Shown piece after piece: positions 43,685 through 51,408 of a stretch of 64,000 nucleotides of DNA. The notes under the pieces are model-generated. The model ran no database searches. It saw only the letters and a program-made list of their open reading frames with translations, and was not told the origin of the DNA. The position numbers were made by a program, and so were the translations under genes. Source of the stretch: a virus. Location of the stretch: positions 1-64,000 of the IMG/VR virus record IMGVR_UViG_3300026484_000333, one strand, 5' to 3'. The stretch's first letter is position 1. The number at the start of each line of letters is the position of its first letter.

Positions 43685-44503
43685 TTAAGATAACTCTACA
43701 CAAGCACTGCCTGTTTGCTTGTAAGTAGTTCTTAATAATTTATAAGTTATAGTTGCACCATAAGAGTTAGTAACATCAATATCCCCGGCATAAGAAATAT
43801 CCCAACCAAAACCATTATCACAATCAACTGCTTGATTTACTTCTCCCCATTCAGTAGGATAAACAATATAATAATACAAACCTTCTCCGTTAGGGTTATC
43901 AAAACTATAATGTTCAGCATATCCACTTTTCAAAGCACTATTTTCAAGATTTTTAACTTCATTTTCCGTTAACGTATCATTCACTGAAGTTCCCCAATAA
44001 ACTCTTGCCCTCCAATAAACACGAAAATCACGGCTAAATGTTTGACCTTTTGTGTTAACTCCGCTAATTCGCCAAGTATAATAGCTGTTAATTCCGTTTG
44101 AAGTTTTATCACTGCCTATGTCCAAGTCTTCTTGTCCGTCATTAGCCAAGTTCTGTCCTAAAACTTGATTGGCATTCACATCTTTAATGCTAATTGAATT
44201 TTCCTGTATGTTTTCAGGACGGCTTGTAGTCCATTTGAGTGTTCTAACTCCTCCGCTTATAACTTGACCTACTTCTAACTGTGTTGCCTGTCCGTCAATA
44301 TAAAAACTTGTAAAAGCAGGATATTGATAAGGAAACAAAATCATTTTCAAAACATCACAAGGTTGCATTCCGTTGATGTCAGTTCCAGCTTCCAAACCTC
44401 CGTGCGTTTCAGGAACTGCATCTTCAGTTTGCATAACACAACCGCCAGACCCTCCACCAGCTCCTATGTCAGGATAAATCACAGAAAACTTATTATTTGC
44501 CAT
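43685..44503 (-). CDS. Virion structural protein
   Basis: 272 residues, beta-rich; no exact family recognised. Glycine-rich start (IGAGGGSGG), then an Ig-like-looking central part (LKWTTSRPENIQENSISIKDVN, YYTWRISGVNTKGQTFSRDF). Late element 27 nt upstream. Encoded just after TerL, with fibre-like genes, so a decoration or fibre-base role is plausible. Confidence 0.6.
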   Translation of the reverse strand: MANNKFSVIYPDIGAGGGSGGCVMQTEDAVPETHGGLEAGTDINGMQPCDVLKMILFPYQYPAFTSFYIDGQATQLEVGQVISGGVRTLKWTTSRPENIQENSISIKDVNANQVLGQNLANDGQEDLDIGSDKTSNGINSYYTWRISGVNTKGQTFSRDFRVYWRARVYWGTSVNDTLTENEVKNLENSALKSGYAEHYSFDNPNGEGLYYYIVYPTEWGEVNQAVDCDNGFGWDISYAGDIDVTNSYGATITYKLLRTTYKQTGSACVELS

Positions 44504-44529
44504 TTTCTTCCTTTATAAGCATTTATACA

Positions 44530-44537
44530 TATATCAG
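44530..44537 (-). promoter_or_regulatory. Late promoter element, CTGATATA
   Basis: Minus-strand CTGATATA, 27 nt before the ATG at 44503 and just after the TerL stop. Confidence 0.6.
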
Positions 44538-44541
44538 TTAT

Positions 44542-45900
44542 TTATACAACTTGGATTTGTAAATTTTGTAGCTTCCACCAACCGCTTGTCAAATAACGCA
44601 AGGCACCAACCGCCAAGTCAAAATGCCCGTCTTTGTTTCTTTCTATTGTTTTTCCGTTTCCATTTTCTTTCCAATGAGCCAATTTTAATTCTTCAATCAA
44701 CTGCATACAATTTTCTGATATGAACAATTTTCCTTTTTGAAATGCCGTATTAATATCACGTATGCTTTCTACTAATTGAATCGGTGCTGGTTGTGTATAA
44801 TAATTATGGCTATATGCCATATCAGCCATCGTCAAACTTGCACTCGGGTCACAAAACCTTACAATTTGCATATCAGGATTTTCACAATATCTTTGTTCTA
44901 TTTCCTTAAAATGTTTTAAATGCCATTCAATAGGCATTTGTCCAGCCATATATTCATCTAAAACATAAATATTGCCCGTCATCGGCTCAATCCAAGCTAT
45001 AACAAAGCTTGTATTATCTCTAAAACCGATATCAATTCCTACTGCAAACGTATCTTTTGTTGTCATTTTGTTTTTTAAATCATTAACTCTAAACACATTT
45101 TTTTCTAAATCAAAAGCATAAAATACTTGTAAATCCTCGCTAAATCCGCTCTGGAATTCACATAGATATTCCTGTTCAAAACTTCTTTTATCAAGTTTGG
45201 CTTTAATTGCCTCAATCATTTCTTTTGTTATCATAGGATTATCATAAACCGTAACTTTTTTACAAAAATAATCATCACGTTCTCCGCACCTTTTCCATAA
45301 TTTATAAAAATCATTGTCAAAAGTTCTTGGCGTTCCTATAAAATAAGTTTTGGAAAACATAAATCCGTTTTCATCAGTTCCATAATCGTTTTGTGCAGGT
45401 GAAATATAAGTTTCCCAAATTTCAAGAACATTATTTATACTTGCAGTTTCATCAAAAATAACCAAACTAAATTTATCACCAAGTGCATTTTCATAATTTT
45501 TCTCTGTAACCACACGAAATTTGGCACCATTTTCTAATGTAAATGTCAAGCCTTTCATATCTTTTGATTTAAAAGGCAACTGTAATTTATTTACATCTTT
45601 TTCAACATTACTAAAAATAGCTTGAGCATTTGCAAAAGTCGGCGTTACTAATAATATACTTGCATTCGGAATTAAAAGTTCTGACAATGCGATTTTTGAC
45701 ATAATTGTAGATTTACCAGCCCTTCTTGACATTAAGAAAACACCAACATTAAAATCCGCTTTTTGAATTCTGTCAATTATTTCTTGTTGATATTTTGTAG
45801 GTGTAAACTCTAACAATCTTAAAACTTTATTATAATCAATTTTTCTTTTTACTTTTTTATAAATTTCAATTTCTTGATTTACAGGTTTAAATTCAGACAT
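44542..45900 (-). CDS. terL: Terminase large subunit
   Basis: 452 residues. ATPase: Walker A SRRAGKST at 58-65, Walker B LVIFDETA near 150, coupling motif FIGTPR. Nuclease: GIDIGFRDNTS near 290, CDPSA near 350 and HFDLAVGALRY at the C-terminus give the acidic metal ligands. It packages DNA through the portal. TerS is 2.2 kb away across an inserted plus-strand cassette. Late element 35 nt upstream and 52-bp repeat copy 3 further upstream. Confidence 0.96.
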   Translation of the reverse strand: MSEFKPVNQEIEIYKKVKRKIDYNKVLRLLEFTPTKYQQEIIDRIQKADFNVGVFLMSRRAGKSTIMSKIALSELLIPNASILLVTPTFANAQAIFSNVEKDVNKLQLPFKSKDMKGLTFTLENGAKFRVVTEKNYENALGDKFSLVIFDETASINNVLEIWETYISPAQNDYGTDENGFMFSKTYFIGTPRTFDNDFYKLWKRCGERDDYFCKKVTVYDNPMITKEMIEAIKAKLDKRSFEQEYLCEFQSGFSEDLQVFYAFDLEKNVFRVNDLKNKMTTKDTFAVGIDIGFRDNTSFVIAWIEPMTGNIYVLDEYMAGQMPIEWHLKHFKEIEQRYCENPDMQIVRFCDPSASLTMADMAYSHNYYTQPAPIQLVESIRDINTAFQKGKLFISENCMQLIEELKLAHWKENGNGKTIERNKDGHFDLAVGALRYLTSGWWKLQNLQIQVV

Positions 45901-45934
45901 TAAATTATCCTTTTTAATGAATTGTAATTTTAAG

Positions 45935-45943
45935 TTATATCAG
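45935..45943 (-). promoter_or_regulatory. Late promoter element, CTGATATAA, for TerL
   Basis: Minus-strand CTGATATAA, 35 nt before the TerL ATG. Confidence 0.65.
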
Positions 45944-45987
45944 ATTTGATAGAGGTATAAAAAGAAAGTATAAAAGAATTATAAGGA

Positions 45988-46039
45988 ATTTTTGGTTGGA
46001 TATAAATATAAACTTTAAGGCTCCGGACACTTTCGGACA
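45988..46039 (-). repeat. 52-bp intergenic repeat, copy 3
   Basis: Minus strand TGTCCGAAAGTGTCCGGAGC through TATATCCAACCAAAAAT, pointing toward TerL. Homology to copy 4 extends about 20 bp further upstream (CGGACTTTTGTAAATTG), so copies 3 and 4 form a longer inverted pair around 46.2-54 kb. Confidence 0.85.
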
Positions 46040-46115
46040 ATTTACAAAAGTCCGAATTTTCGGTAGTTTTGTCGATTTTAATATAAAGAATTTTTTATAA
46101 AATAACTAAAATTTT

Positions 46116-46141
46116 GTCAAAACTCTTGTATAAAATCCTTT
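46116..46141 (-). repeat. 26-bp companion repeat, copy B
   Basis: Minus strand AAAGGATTTTATACAAGAG plus TTTTGAC; it runs into a TTGACA with a TATAAAA 16 nt later on the minus strand, a possible host promoter toward TerL. Confidence 0.7.
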
Positions 46142-46147
46142 ACGCTA

Positions 46148-46176
46148 TTGACAAAATGTAAAAAATCCTTTATAAT
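46148..46176 (+). promoter_or_regulatory. Consensus sigma-70 promoter for the plus-strand cassette
   Basis: TTGACA (46148-46153), 17-nt spacer, TATAAT (46171-46176), about 31 nt before the ATG at 46208. Perfect hexamers. Confidence 0.85.
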
Positions 46177-46207
46177 TTCAATATAAATAAAAACAAAGGA
46201 GAATAAA

Positions 46208-46855
46208 ATGGCATATTTTGATGGGATTAAAGTAGGTGATAAAGTTTGGCATTTTGAATATGGATGGGGAACAGTTGTAGAGTTGTTAAAAGCTTCTGAT
46301 TTAGATGGAAAAAATTTTAATCCTTTAAATGATTTTGATTTAATAGAAATTAAATTTGATAATGTTTATTTTGGGTGTGGGTATTTTGATTTGAATGGAG
46401 TGGCTTTTTACTCCAATGGTAATCAAACATTATTTTGGGGTGAAGTTAAATTTGAAATCCCAAAAAAGCCTAAAATTGAATTAAGAAAAGAAGAATATCT
46501 TATAGATGTTGTATACAATAAAATTCATTATGATAAAGATTTTAAAATGTTTGATAATTTTAACCATTCTTTAACAAGGAATGATAAAGAAACAGCTGAA
46601 AAAGCTTTTAGAACTATTAAAAGATTTACAAGACTTTTGGCTCTTCGTGACCAAGAATGCCCTAATAGTAAAGGCTATGAATTTAAGCCTAATAAAGAAA
46701 ATTATTATATTTTTTACAATGAATTAGAGAATAAGTATGAATATGATTATGAATGTATTTATAATCATTTAGATGTTTACTTTAATACAGGAGGAGATGC
46801 CCAAAAAATTTGTAATATTTTGAATTCAGGAAAATTTAATTTAGAAGGAAAATAA
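46208..46855 (+). CDS. Unrecognised protein of the TerL-TerS cassette
   Basis: 215 residues. The start IKVGDKVWHFEYGWGTVVEL and TLFWGEVKFEIP resemble small SH3-like proteins I have seen encoded in prophages of several gut and marine bacteria, without known function. The rest is charged with many aromatic residues. SD AAGGAG 5-6 nt upstream. First gene of a host-promoter-driven cassette, so probably expressed early. Confidence 0.75.
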   Translation: MAYFDGIKVGDKVWHFEYGWGTVVELLKASDLDGKNFNPLNDFDLIEIKFDNVYFGCGYFDLNGVAFYSNGNQTLFWGEVKFEIPKKPKIELRKEEYLIDVVYNKIHYDKDFKMFDNFNHSLTRNDKETAEKAFRTIKRFTRLLALRDQECPNSKGYEFKPNKENYYIFYNELENKYEYDYECIYNHLDVYFNTGGDAQKICNILNSGKFNLEGK

Positions 46856-46856
46856 A

Positions 46857-47060
46857 ATGGATAAAGAACTCATTTTAGAAAAAATAAAAGATGTGGAAAA
46901 GGAATATGAAGATATTAGAAAATTAGTAAATTGGGATTTTAATGGATTAACAACAAGTGAATTGAAAGAAATTAAAGAAGCATTCAGCAATACAATAATT
47001 GAATTTGAATACCTTAAAGACGTGCTAATTGAGCAATTAGAATTAGAGTTGGAAGATTAA
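46857..47060 (+). CDS. Small acidic helical protein
   Basis: 67 residues, strongly acidic and helical (LILEKIKDVEKEYEDIRKL..., LEDVLIEQLELELED-like end). Starts 1 nt after the previous stop, preceded by AAGGAAA. No family recognised. Confidence 0.65.
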   Translation: MDKELILEKIKDVEKEYEDIRKLVNWDFNGLTTSELKEIKEAFSNTIIEFEYLKDVLIEQLELELED

Positions 47061-47071
47061 AAGGAGAAAAA

Positions 47072-47749
47072 ATGACAAGAGAAGAAGCTTTAATGGAAAT
47101 TTTAAAAAGAAGAGGCGAGGGAGATAAAATACATTATTCAGTTGCATATGATGTTATAAATGAAATTTTTGATGATTTAGAAAGCAGAACTTGTAAAAAT
47201 TGCAAATATAATTTTTGTGGTTGTTCTATTCAAGATATGATATTGGAGTTTAAAGATAAATACGGAATTGAGCCATTAAATTTTGATGATTTTGGGTGTA
47301 ATAGATTTGAAAAGAAAAAGAAAGAAATTAAGAAAAATGAATTTATGATTGTTGAGTTTTTATCTGAAGATACATTTAAAGTATTGTTTGTGTTTGATAA
47401 AGAAAAAGCGAAAAAAGAATATAATAAAACATTCACTTTAGGTGAATCCTATGAAATAGGCAATGAAGTAACTCTTTCTGGTATAAGAAAAAAATATAAT
47501 TGGAAAGATGTTCCATACAATGAAAAGCATAAATTATGGGACGGACAGCCTGTATTTGTTCGTGGAAACGATACTCCATTTTTAAGAGTTGTCAGATTTT
47601 ACAGTGCAGTAAATAATAGTTTCTTTTATGATAATATAGGAAAAAGGAATGTTACTCCTAATTTGATTGATGATGAGTACAGTTGGGAGCCGTATCCGCA
47701 CTTAAATGACGAATGGGTTATTAAAGCATATAGACAACTTAAATTTTAA
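47072..47749 (+). CDS. Unrecognised protein with N-terminal zinc-ribbon cysteines
   Basis: 225 residues. CKNCKYNFCGC near residues 40-50 plus a later Cys suggest a zinc knuckle similar to that in the next gene. The C-terminal half (LWDGQPVFVRGNDTPFLRVVRF) is globular. SD AAGGAG. Function unknown. Confidence 0.7.
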   Translation: MTREEALMEILKRRGEGDKIHYSVAYDVINEIFDDLESRTCKNCKYNFCGCSIQDMILEFKDKYGIEPLNFDDFGCNRFEKKKKEIKKNEFMIVEFLSEDTFKVLFVFDKEKAKKEYNKTFTLGESYEIGNEVTLSGIRKKYNWKDVPYNEKHKLWDGQPVFVRGNDTPFLRVVRFYSAVNNSFFYDNIGKRNVTPNLIDDEYSWEPYPHLNDEWVIKAYRQLKF

Positions 47750-47761
47750 AAAGGAATAAAA

Positions 47762-47983
47762 ATGAAAGATTTAGATAGTTTATGCAATGAAAATTTTGAT
47801 TACATAGTTAGTTGTAAAAATTGTAAATATAATGAGGAATACAAAGCTGGTAAAACTATAAGAATTTGTAAAAAACTTACAAAACATATCCCAAAATACT
47901 TCGGAAATGAGGTATTTAAAATAATTGATGAAGATTGGTTTTGTCCATATTTTGAAAAAAAGGAACAAAATGTTAAAAATTAA
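47762..47983 (+). CDS. Small cysteine-rich protein
   Basis: 73 residues with CKNCKYN near 19-25, a further Cys near 39 and CPYF near 64, a likely zinc or metal-binding mini-domain. It shares CKNCKYN with the preceding gene. Preceded by AAAAAGGA. Function unknown. Confidence 0.65.
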   Translation: MKDLDSLCNENFDYIVSCKNCKYNEEYKAGKTIRICKKLTKHIPKYFGNEVFKIIDEDWFCPYFEKKEQNVKN

Positions 47984-48107
47984 AAAACGTGATTATAATA
48001 TTTTAAAAATTTATCGTAGGGAAATAAACTGCCGACCAAAAGTTGTTAAAAATAAAAAGAAATATACAAGAAAAATAAAACACAAAAATCAATCTTTTAT
48101 GACTTGA
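47970..48107 (+). CDS. Small highly basic protein
   Basis: 45 residues from the ATG at 47970, chosen for its AAGGAAC site; an earlier in-frame start at 47925 has none. It overlaps the previous gene by 14 nt and the convergent TerS gene by 19 nt. Very rich in Lys and Arg (KPKVVKNKKKYTRKIKHKN), so it may bind nucleic acid. Its end inside terS suggests the cassette was added there. Confidence 0.5.
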   Translation: MLKIKKRDYNILKIYRREINCRPKVVKNKKKYTRKIKHKNQSFMT

Positions 48108-48607
48108 TTTAGAATGTTTACAAAAACATTTCCTGTTGTTCCTAATTTTTTTCTTTCTTCTTCTTTCATAACATCATCAAGCATTTTGGCAACATCTAAA
48201 ATATCCTTGTCAGTAGCGTTGGCAAAATCACCGCCCTGTTTTTCAATTTGTTCAATTTTATCTTCTAATGTCCGCATAACAACCGAAACTACAACATTTT
48301 TGGCGTTTTCTTTTATTTCCTTCATAATTGCATTGTAGAAATCTTTAACATAAGGTTTTGATAAAGTTCTGCTAATATATTGATAAGGAAGACCAAGTTC
48401 TTTTGCTATTCTTTTATTGCTATATCCACGAACTTTCATTTCAACTACATATCTTTCGATTGTAGATAAAGGTTTGTCAAAATCAACATTTGTAAATTCA
48501 AGCAGTTCTGTTTTTATTTCTCCTTTAACATTAGCATCAGGCAAGTTGGAAACTTCATCTTGGCTAACAACAGGAACTGCTTCAATTTCCTTTATTTTTT
48601 CAGACAT
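48089..48607 (-). CDS. Terminase small subunit (probable)
   Basis: 172 residues from the ATG at 48607 with AAAAGGAAAA upstream. A helix-turn-helix (GYSNKRIAKELGLPYQYISR, near 78-97) followed by an oligomerisation-type helical part and a flexible C-terminus is the usual TerS architecture. It would bind the packaging site and TerL. It is expressed from a host-type promoter (48866-48893) with the upstream zinc protein, whereas TerL has a late element. Confidence 0.65.
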   Translation of the reverse strand: MSEKIKEIEAVPVVSQDEVSNLPDANVKGEIKTELLEFTNVDFDKPLSTIERYVVEMKVRGYSNKRIAKELGLPYQYISRTLSKPYVKDFYNAIMKEIKENAKNVVVSVVMRTLEDKIEQIEKQGGDFANATDKDILDVAKMLDDVMKEEERKKLGTTGNVFVNILNQVIKD

Positions 48608-48830
48608 CAATTTTCCTTTTCTCTAATGATTCAGTAAATTTTAACACCAAATCATTTTTTTCATCTTCATTTATTTCTGCTATTTTATTTTCACATTGCT
48701 CACATCTGCTTTTGTTTTCTAATTCATCTAAATCATCAACATAAAAAACATTAGAACAAGTACAAATAACTTCATATTTACTAAAATCTTCTAAATAATT
48801 GTAGTCCAACATTGGATTTATTTTTTTCAT
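48600..48830 (-). CDS. Small zinc-ribbon protein upstream of TerS
   Basis: 76 residues. CTC near 24 and CEQC near 43 form a four-cysteine knuckle; the rest is acidic. It overlaps TerS by 8 nt and starts 36 nt after a host-type promoter with two operator-like repeats. It may be a regulator or packaging accessory; no family recognised. Confidence 0.65.
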   Translation of the reverse strand: MKKINPMLDYNYLEDFSKYEVICTCSNVFYVDDLDELENKSRCEQCENKIAEINEDEKNDLVLKFTESLEKRKIDV

Positions 48831-48850
48831 TTTATTTTCCTTGTTGTATA

Positions 48851-48893
48851 AAATTTAATCAATTTATTATATCAAATTTAATCAATTTGTCAA
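48851..48893 (-). promoter_or_regulatory. Sigma-70 promoter with two operator-like repeats
   Basis: Minus-strand TTGACA (48893-48888), 16-nt spacer, TATAAT (48871-48866). The 15-mer AAATTGATTAAATTT occurs at 48888-48874 and again at 48865-48851, 23 bp apart, on either side of the -10. Each 15-mer is an imperfect palindrome (AAATT...AATTT), as expected for a dimeric repressor. Confidence 0.7.
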
Positions 48894-48896
48894 AAT

Positions 48897-49211
48897 TTAT
48901 AATTTTGTTTTTACTTTTTTTACAAGTTCAACCTCAATTAAATATAAGAAATTTGCTCCTTTGTGTGCCATAATTCCTCCAATAGCACTTGCCCCGTAAA
49001 TACTGACATTAAGCATATCGTAAGCAAGAATAAAACCTATCAAACCTAAAAAACCAGCATATAACAAATCTAATAAATATAACATTATTCTTGTTTTGAT
49101 AGGTTTGTTTTTTAAGTCGCGTTGAGTAAAATTAACTGAAGTTGCCCAAATTATAAAAACTGCCAAAAGCACAAAAGCTTTTAAAGTTATTTCATCCCAC
49201 TTACTTTTCAT
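48897..49211 (-). CDS. Putative second holin (three membrane helices)
   Basis: 104 residues with hydrophobic segments FVLLAVFIIWATSV, LLDLLYAGFLGLIGFILAY and AIGGIMAHKGANFLYLI and basic C-terminal KKVKTKL. The pattern resembles LydA/holin superfamily III. It has a late element 29 nt upstream (CGATATATA). It may be a holin or antiholin partner of the 37.3 kb lysis cassette; membrane localisation is clear, the role inferred. Confidence 0.5.
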   Translation of the reverse strand: MKSKWDEITLKAFVLLAVFIIWATSVNFTQRDLKNKPIKTRIMLYLLDLLYAGFLGLIGFILAYDMLNVSIYGASAIGGIMAHKGANFLYLIEVELVKKVKTKL

Positions 49212-49239
49212 TTTTTACCTTTTTATATAATATTACTTA

Positions 49240-49247
49240 TATATCGA
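49240..49247 (-). promoter_or_regulatory. Late promoter element, TCGATATA
   Basis: Minus-strand TCGATATA, 29 nt before the ATG at 49211. Confidence 0.55.
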
Positions 49248-49274
49248 AAAATCAAGACTTATAAATTATTGTTC

Positions 49275-49303
49275 TTGACATAATATAAGGAATATCTTAT
49301 AAT
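49275..49303 (+). promoter_or_regulatory. Consensus sigma-70 promoter for 49335-49838
   Basis: TTGACA (49275-49280), 17-nt spacer, TATAAT (49298-49303). It starts about 28 nt from the divergent late element, making a compact switch region. Confidence 0.8.
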
Positions 49304-49334
49304 TTTAATATGAACAAAATTAAAAGGGGAAAAA

Positions 49335-49838
49335 ATGAAAAAACATATAATTGAAAATTTTAAAAAATATAAAGAAACTAACGATATTAGATATTTATTG
49401 GAGTGCAAAAAATTAATTTCTGAAGATGGTTTTATTGTTAAGGTTGAAAATAATGAGGGTTACTGTTCTGGTAGGCTTAAATCATTAAACAATAATAATG
49501 CTTTTTATTTTACTCATAGCCAAGAGGAATATGTATTAATTCGACTTATAGAAGAATATTTTGAAATTTTTAATCCATTAAAAAATATTGTTTTATTAAT
49601 CAGAGATAAAGATGCTTTAGAAGAAGCCATACAAATTTTTCCTGTTTATTTAAAAGAAGAAGATTTTTCTTATTATATTAATGGGAAGTATCATTTTCCT
49701 TTATTAATTTGGGATATAACTTCTAACCATCTTTATCACCAAGGTTTACCAGATATCTCTTTTGATTGGGATGAATATATCCCTTTAATTAAAAGAGCAA
49801 TTACTTGGGGAGACTTCAAAAAACAAAATCAAAGCTGA
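49335..49838 (+). CDS. Single-gene plus-strand accessory insert
   Basis: 167 residues, no family recognised; acidic, with aromatic-rich C-terminal half (LLIWDITSNHLYHQGLP). It has its own promoter and ends in a two-way terminator shared with the convergent DUF1353 gene, so it is an independent unit (a moron-like gene). Confidence 0.65.
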   Translation: MKKHIIENFKKYKETNDIRYLLECKKLISEDGFIVKVENNEGYCSGRLKSLNNNNAFYFTHSQEEYVLIRLIEEYFEIFNPLKNIVLLIRDKDALEEAIQIFPVYLKEEDFSYYINGKYHFPLLIWDITSNHLYHQGLPDISFDWDEYIPLIKRAITWGDFKKQNQS

Positions 49839-49849
49839 TTTTGTTTTTT
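49818..49849. terminator. Bidirectional terminator with 14-bp stem
   Basis: AAAAAACAAAATCA and TGATTTTGTTTTTT pair perfectly around an AAGC loop. Both convergent genes (49838 and 49829 stops) end within it and T-runs occur in both directions. Confidence 0.85.
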
Positions 49850-50200
49850 AATTGCTTTTGGTAATTTATATTTAAAGAAATGATATATTTTTACAGCATA
49901 ATAAAAAAGATAGCTTGTAAATTTTCCAACTTTTAAATCAAGTAAGCAATTTAGAAAGCATTTGTCCGCTTTATCATAAAGCTCTAAATCACATAAATAA
50001 TCGTGTAAAATGGCACAAGGCAAATAATCAGGTCGATATTTTGTATAATTAAACAAATAAGCTATATAAGGCACAGAAGCCCCGTCGCTTACAAAACCTT
50101 CAGGAATTATAATATCTTTATATTTAACTTTCTTTTTAAGTTTTACCTTATTATTTTTAAGTGGTTGAAATATAAAGTCACTGTATTTTAATCTGCCCAA
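49829..50200 (-). CDS. DUF1353 family protein
   Basis: 123 residues. IIPEGFVSDGASVP and LPCAILHDYLCDL match the DUF1353 signature; the domain is frequent in phage lysis or tail regions but its function is unknown. It overlaps the HNH gene by 13 nt upstream and ends in the two-way terminator. Confidence 0.75.
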   Translation of the reverse strand: MGRLKYSDFIFQPLKNNKVKLKKKVKYKDIIIPEGFVSDGASVPYIAYLFNYTKYRPDYLPCAILHDYLCDLELYDKADKCFLNCLLDLKVGKFTSYLFYYAVKIYHFFKYKLPKAIKKQNQL

Positions 50201-50820
50201 GTTTCCCCCTTTAACATTCTACATATAGTAGAATGTTGTGTATTAAATATTCTGGCTAATTTACAACAAGAATATCCTAAATTATGCAAATCTCTAATAG
50301 CGTTGTTTCTTTCTTCATTTAACACATTAATTCTTGTGTTTCTTGCTTGTAATTTATAAGTTGCCAACCTGCAATTGTTTGGCTCATAATTACCGTTAAC
50401 ATTTATTCTATCAATACTTAACTTTTTTGCAATTTGTAATTTTTCATCTTCCGATAAATTTTCTTTAATATTGTTTTTTACATAATTATCAAGTTCTTTT
50501 AAAAACCATTTTTTAAATAATAAATAATTATTTTTCCATTCATCACAAATTTTAATACCCCTTCCTCCATAATTTTTATAAGCTTTACTTTTTGTATTGT
50601 AACACCTCTTTAAAATATCTTTATATCTACTATAAATAAAATGATATTTGGAGCTACTAACACTATCCCCTTCAACAGAACTATTACTCTTTATACAACC
50701 ACAAGAATATCTTTTCTCACCATAATCTTTTCTAACTTGAATTACTTTTCCACAAAAAGGACATTTAAAATCACTATAAATTTTACCTTTTTTTCTAATA
50801 TCATTTCCAACATATATCAT
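50188..50820 (-). CDS. HNH-type homing endonuclease-like protein
   Basis: 210 residues. An N-terminal zinc ribbon (CPFC...CGC), then the phage HNH pattern YKDILKRCYN...NYGGRGIKICDEW...SIDRINVNGNYEPNNCRLAT, and a C-terminal helix-turn-helix (GYSCCKLARIFNTQHSTICR). Such proteins cut DNA at specific sites and spread within phage genomes. It appears free-standing between tail genes. A weak late-like element lies 50 nt upstream. Confidence 0.85.
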   Translation of the reverse strand: MIYVGNDIRKKGKIYSDFKCPFCGKVIQVRKDYGEKRYSCGCIKSNSSVEGDSVSSSKYHFIYSRYKDILKRCYNTKSKAYKNYGGRGIKICDEWKNNYLLFKKWFLKELDNYVKNNIKENLSEDEKLQIAKKLSIDRINVNGNYEPNNCRLATYKLQARNTRINVLNEERNNAIRDLHNLGYSCCKLARIFNTQHSTICRMLKGETWAD

Positions 50821-50869
50821 AACACAATCCTTATTAATTAAATCTATGATTTTTTAAAAGTTGTAACCA

Positions 50870-50877
50870 TATATCAC
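50870..50877 (-). promoter_or_regulatory. Weak late-like element, GTGATATA
   Basis: Minus-strand GTGATATA, 50 nt before the ATG at 50820; first base and spacing deviate from the consensus. Confidence 0.3.
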
Positions 50878-50889
50878 TATATCTTAACA

Positions 50890-51408
50890 TTATTCCTCCC
50901 AATTTATAGCGTCAAGTTCTTCTAAACTTACCGCTTTTTTTGCTTTTTTTCTTAATGCTATTTTTTTATTCCATAATGTTGAATAATTAACACCAAGTTC
51001 TGTTAGCATTTTTTTAATTTCATCAACTTCTACTTCGTGGTCTTCATCATAAAAATCACCGACAATTGTTACTTTTAAACCTAAATCAAGTGCCAATTCA
51101 TATCCGGCTTTTAATTTTTGAATATCATCAAAATCTGCGTCCATTGTAATTCCATTTGAACAAGTAAAACCATTTTTTATAAAATAATTAAAAGCAGATT
51201 TTATTTCTTCAATTTTCAATTCTTTTGCTTTTTCTAAAATTAGTTCTTCATCAGGAATAATATTTCCATTTTCATCAAGTTTATAAAAAGGAAATCTTGC
51301 TTCTGGCAGTTTATTTGTTAAAACAAAACCTTCCCTATCTTTATAATCTTCTTCGTTTTCAACTTCAACAGGTATTAATCTTCTTTCTTCATTTATAAAA
51401 AATAACAT
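50890..51408 (-). CDS. DUF4376-like tail-fibre-associated protein
   Basis: 172 residues. The C-terminal pattern (NGITMDADFDDIQKLKAGYE..., VEVDEIKKMLTELGVNYSTLWNKKIALR) matches DUF4376, usually found after tail fibres and thought to assist their assembly. It overlaps the LamG protein stop by one base. Confidence 0.7.
   Translation of the reverse strand: MLFFINEERRLIPVEVENEEDYKDREGFVLTNKLPEARFPFYKLDENGNIIPDEELILEKAKELKIEEIKSAFNYFIKNGFTCSNGITMDADFDDIQKLKAGYELALDLGLKVTIVGDFYDEDHEVEVDEIKKMLTELGVNYSTLWNKKIALRKKAKKAVSLEELDAINWEE

Noticed and set aside
47925-47969. Upstream extension of the small basic protein at 47970
   Set aside because: No ribosome site before 47925, whereas AAGGAAC precedes the ATG at 47970.
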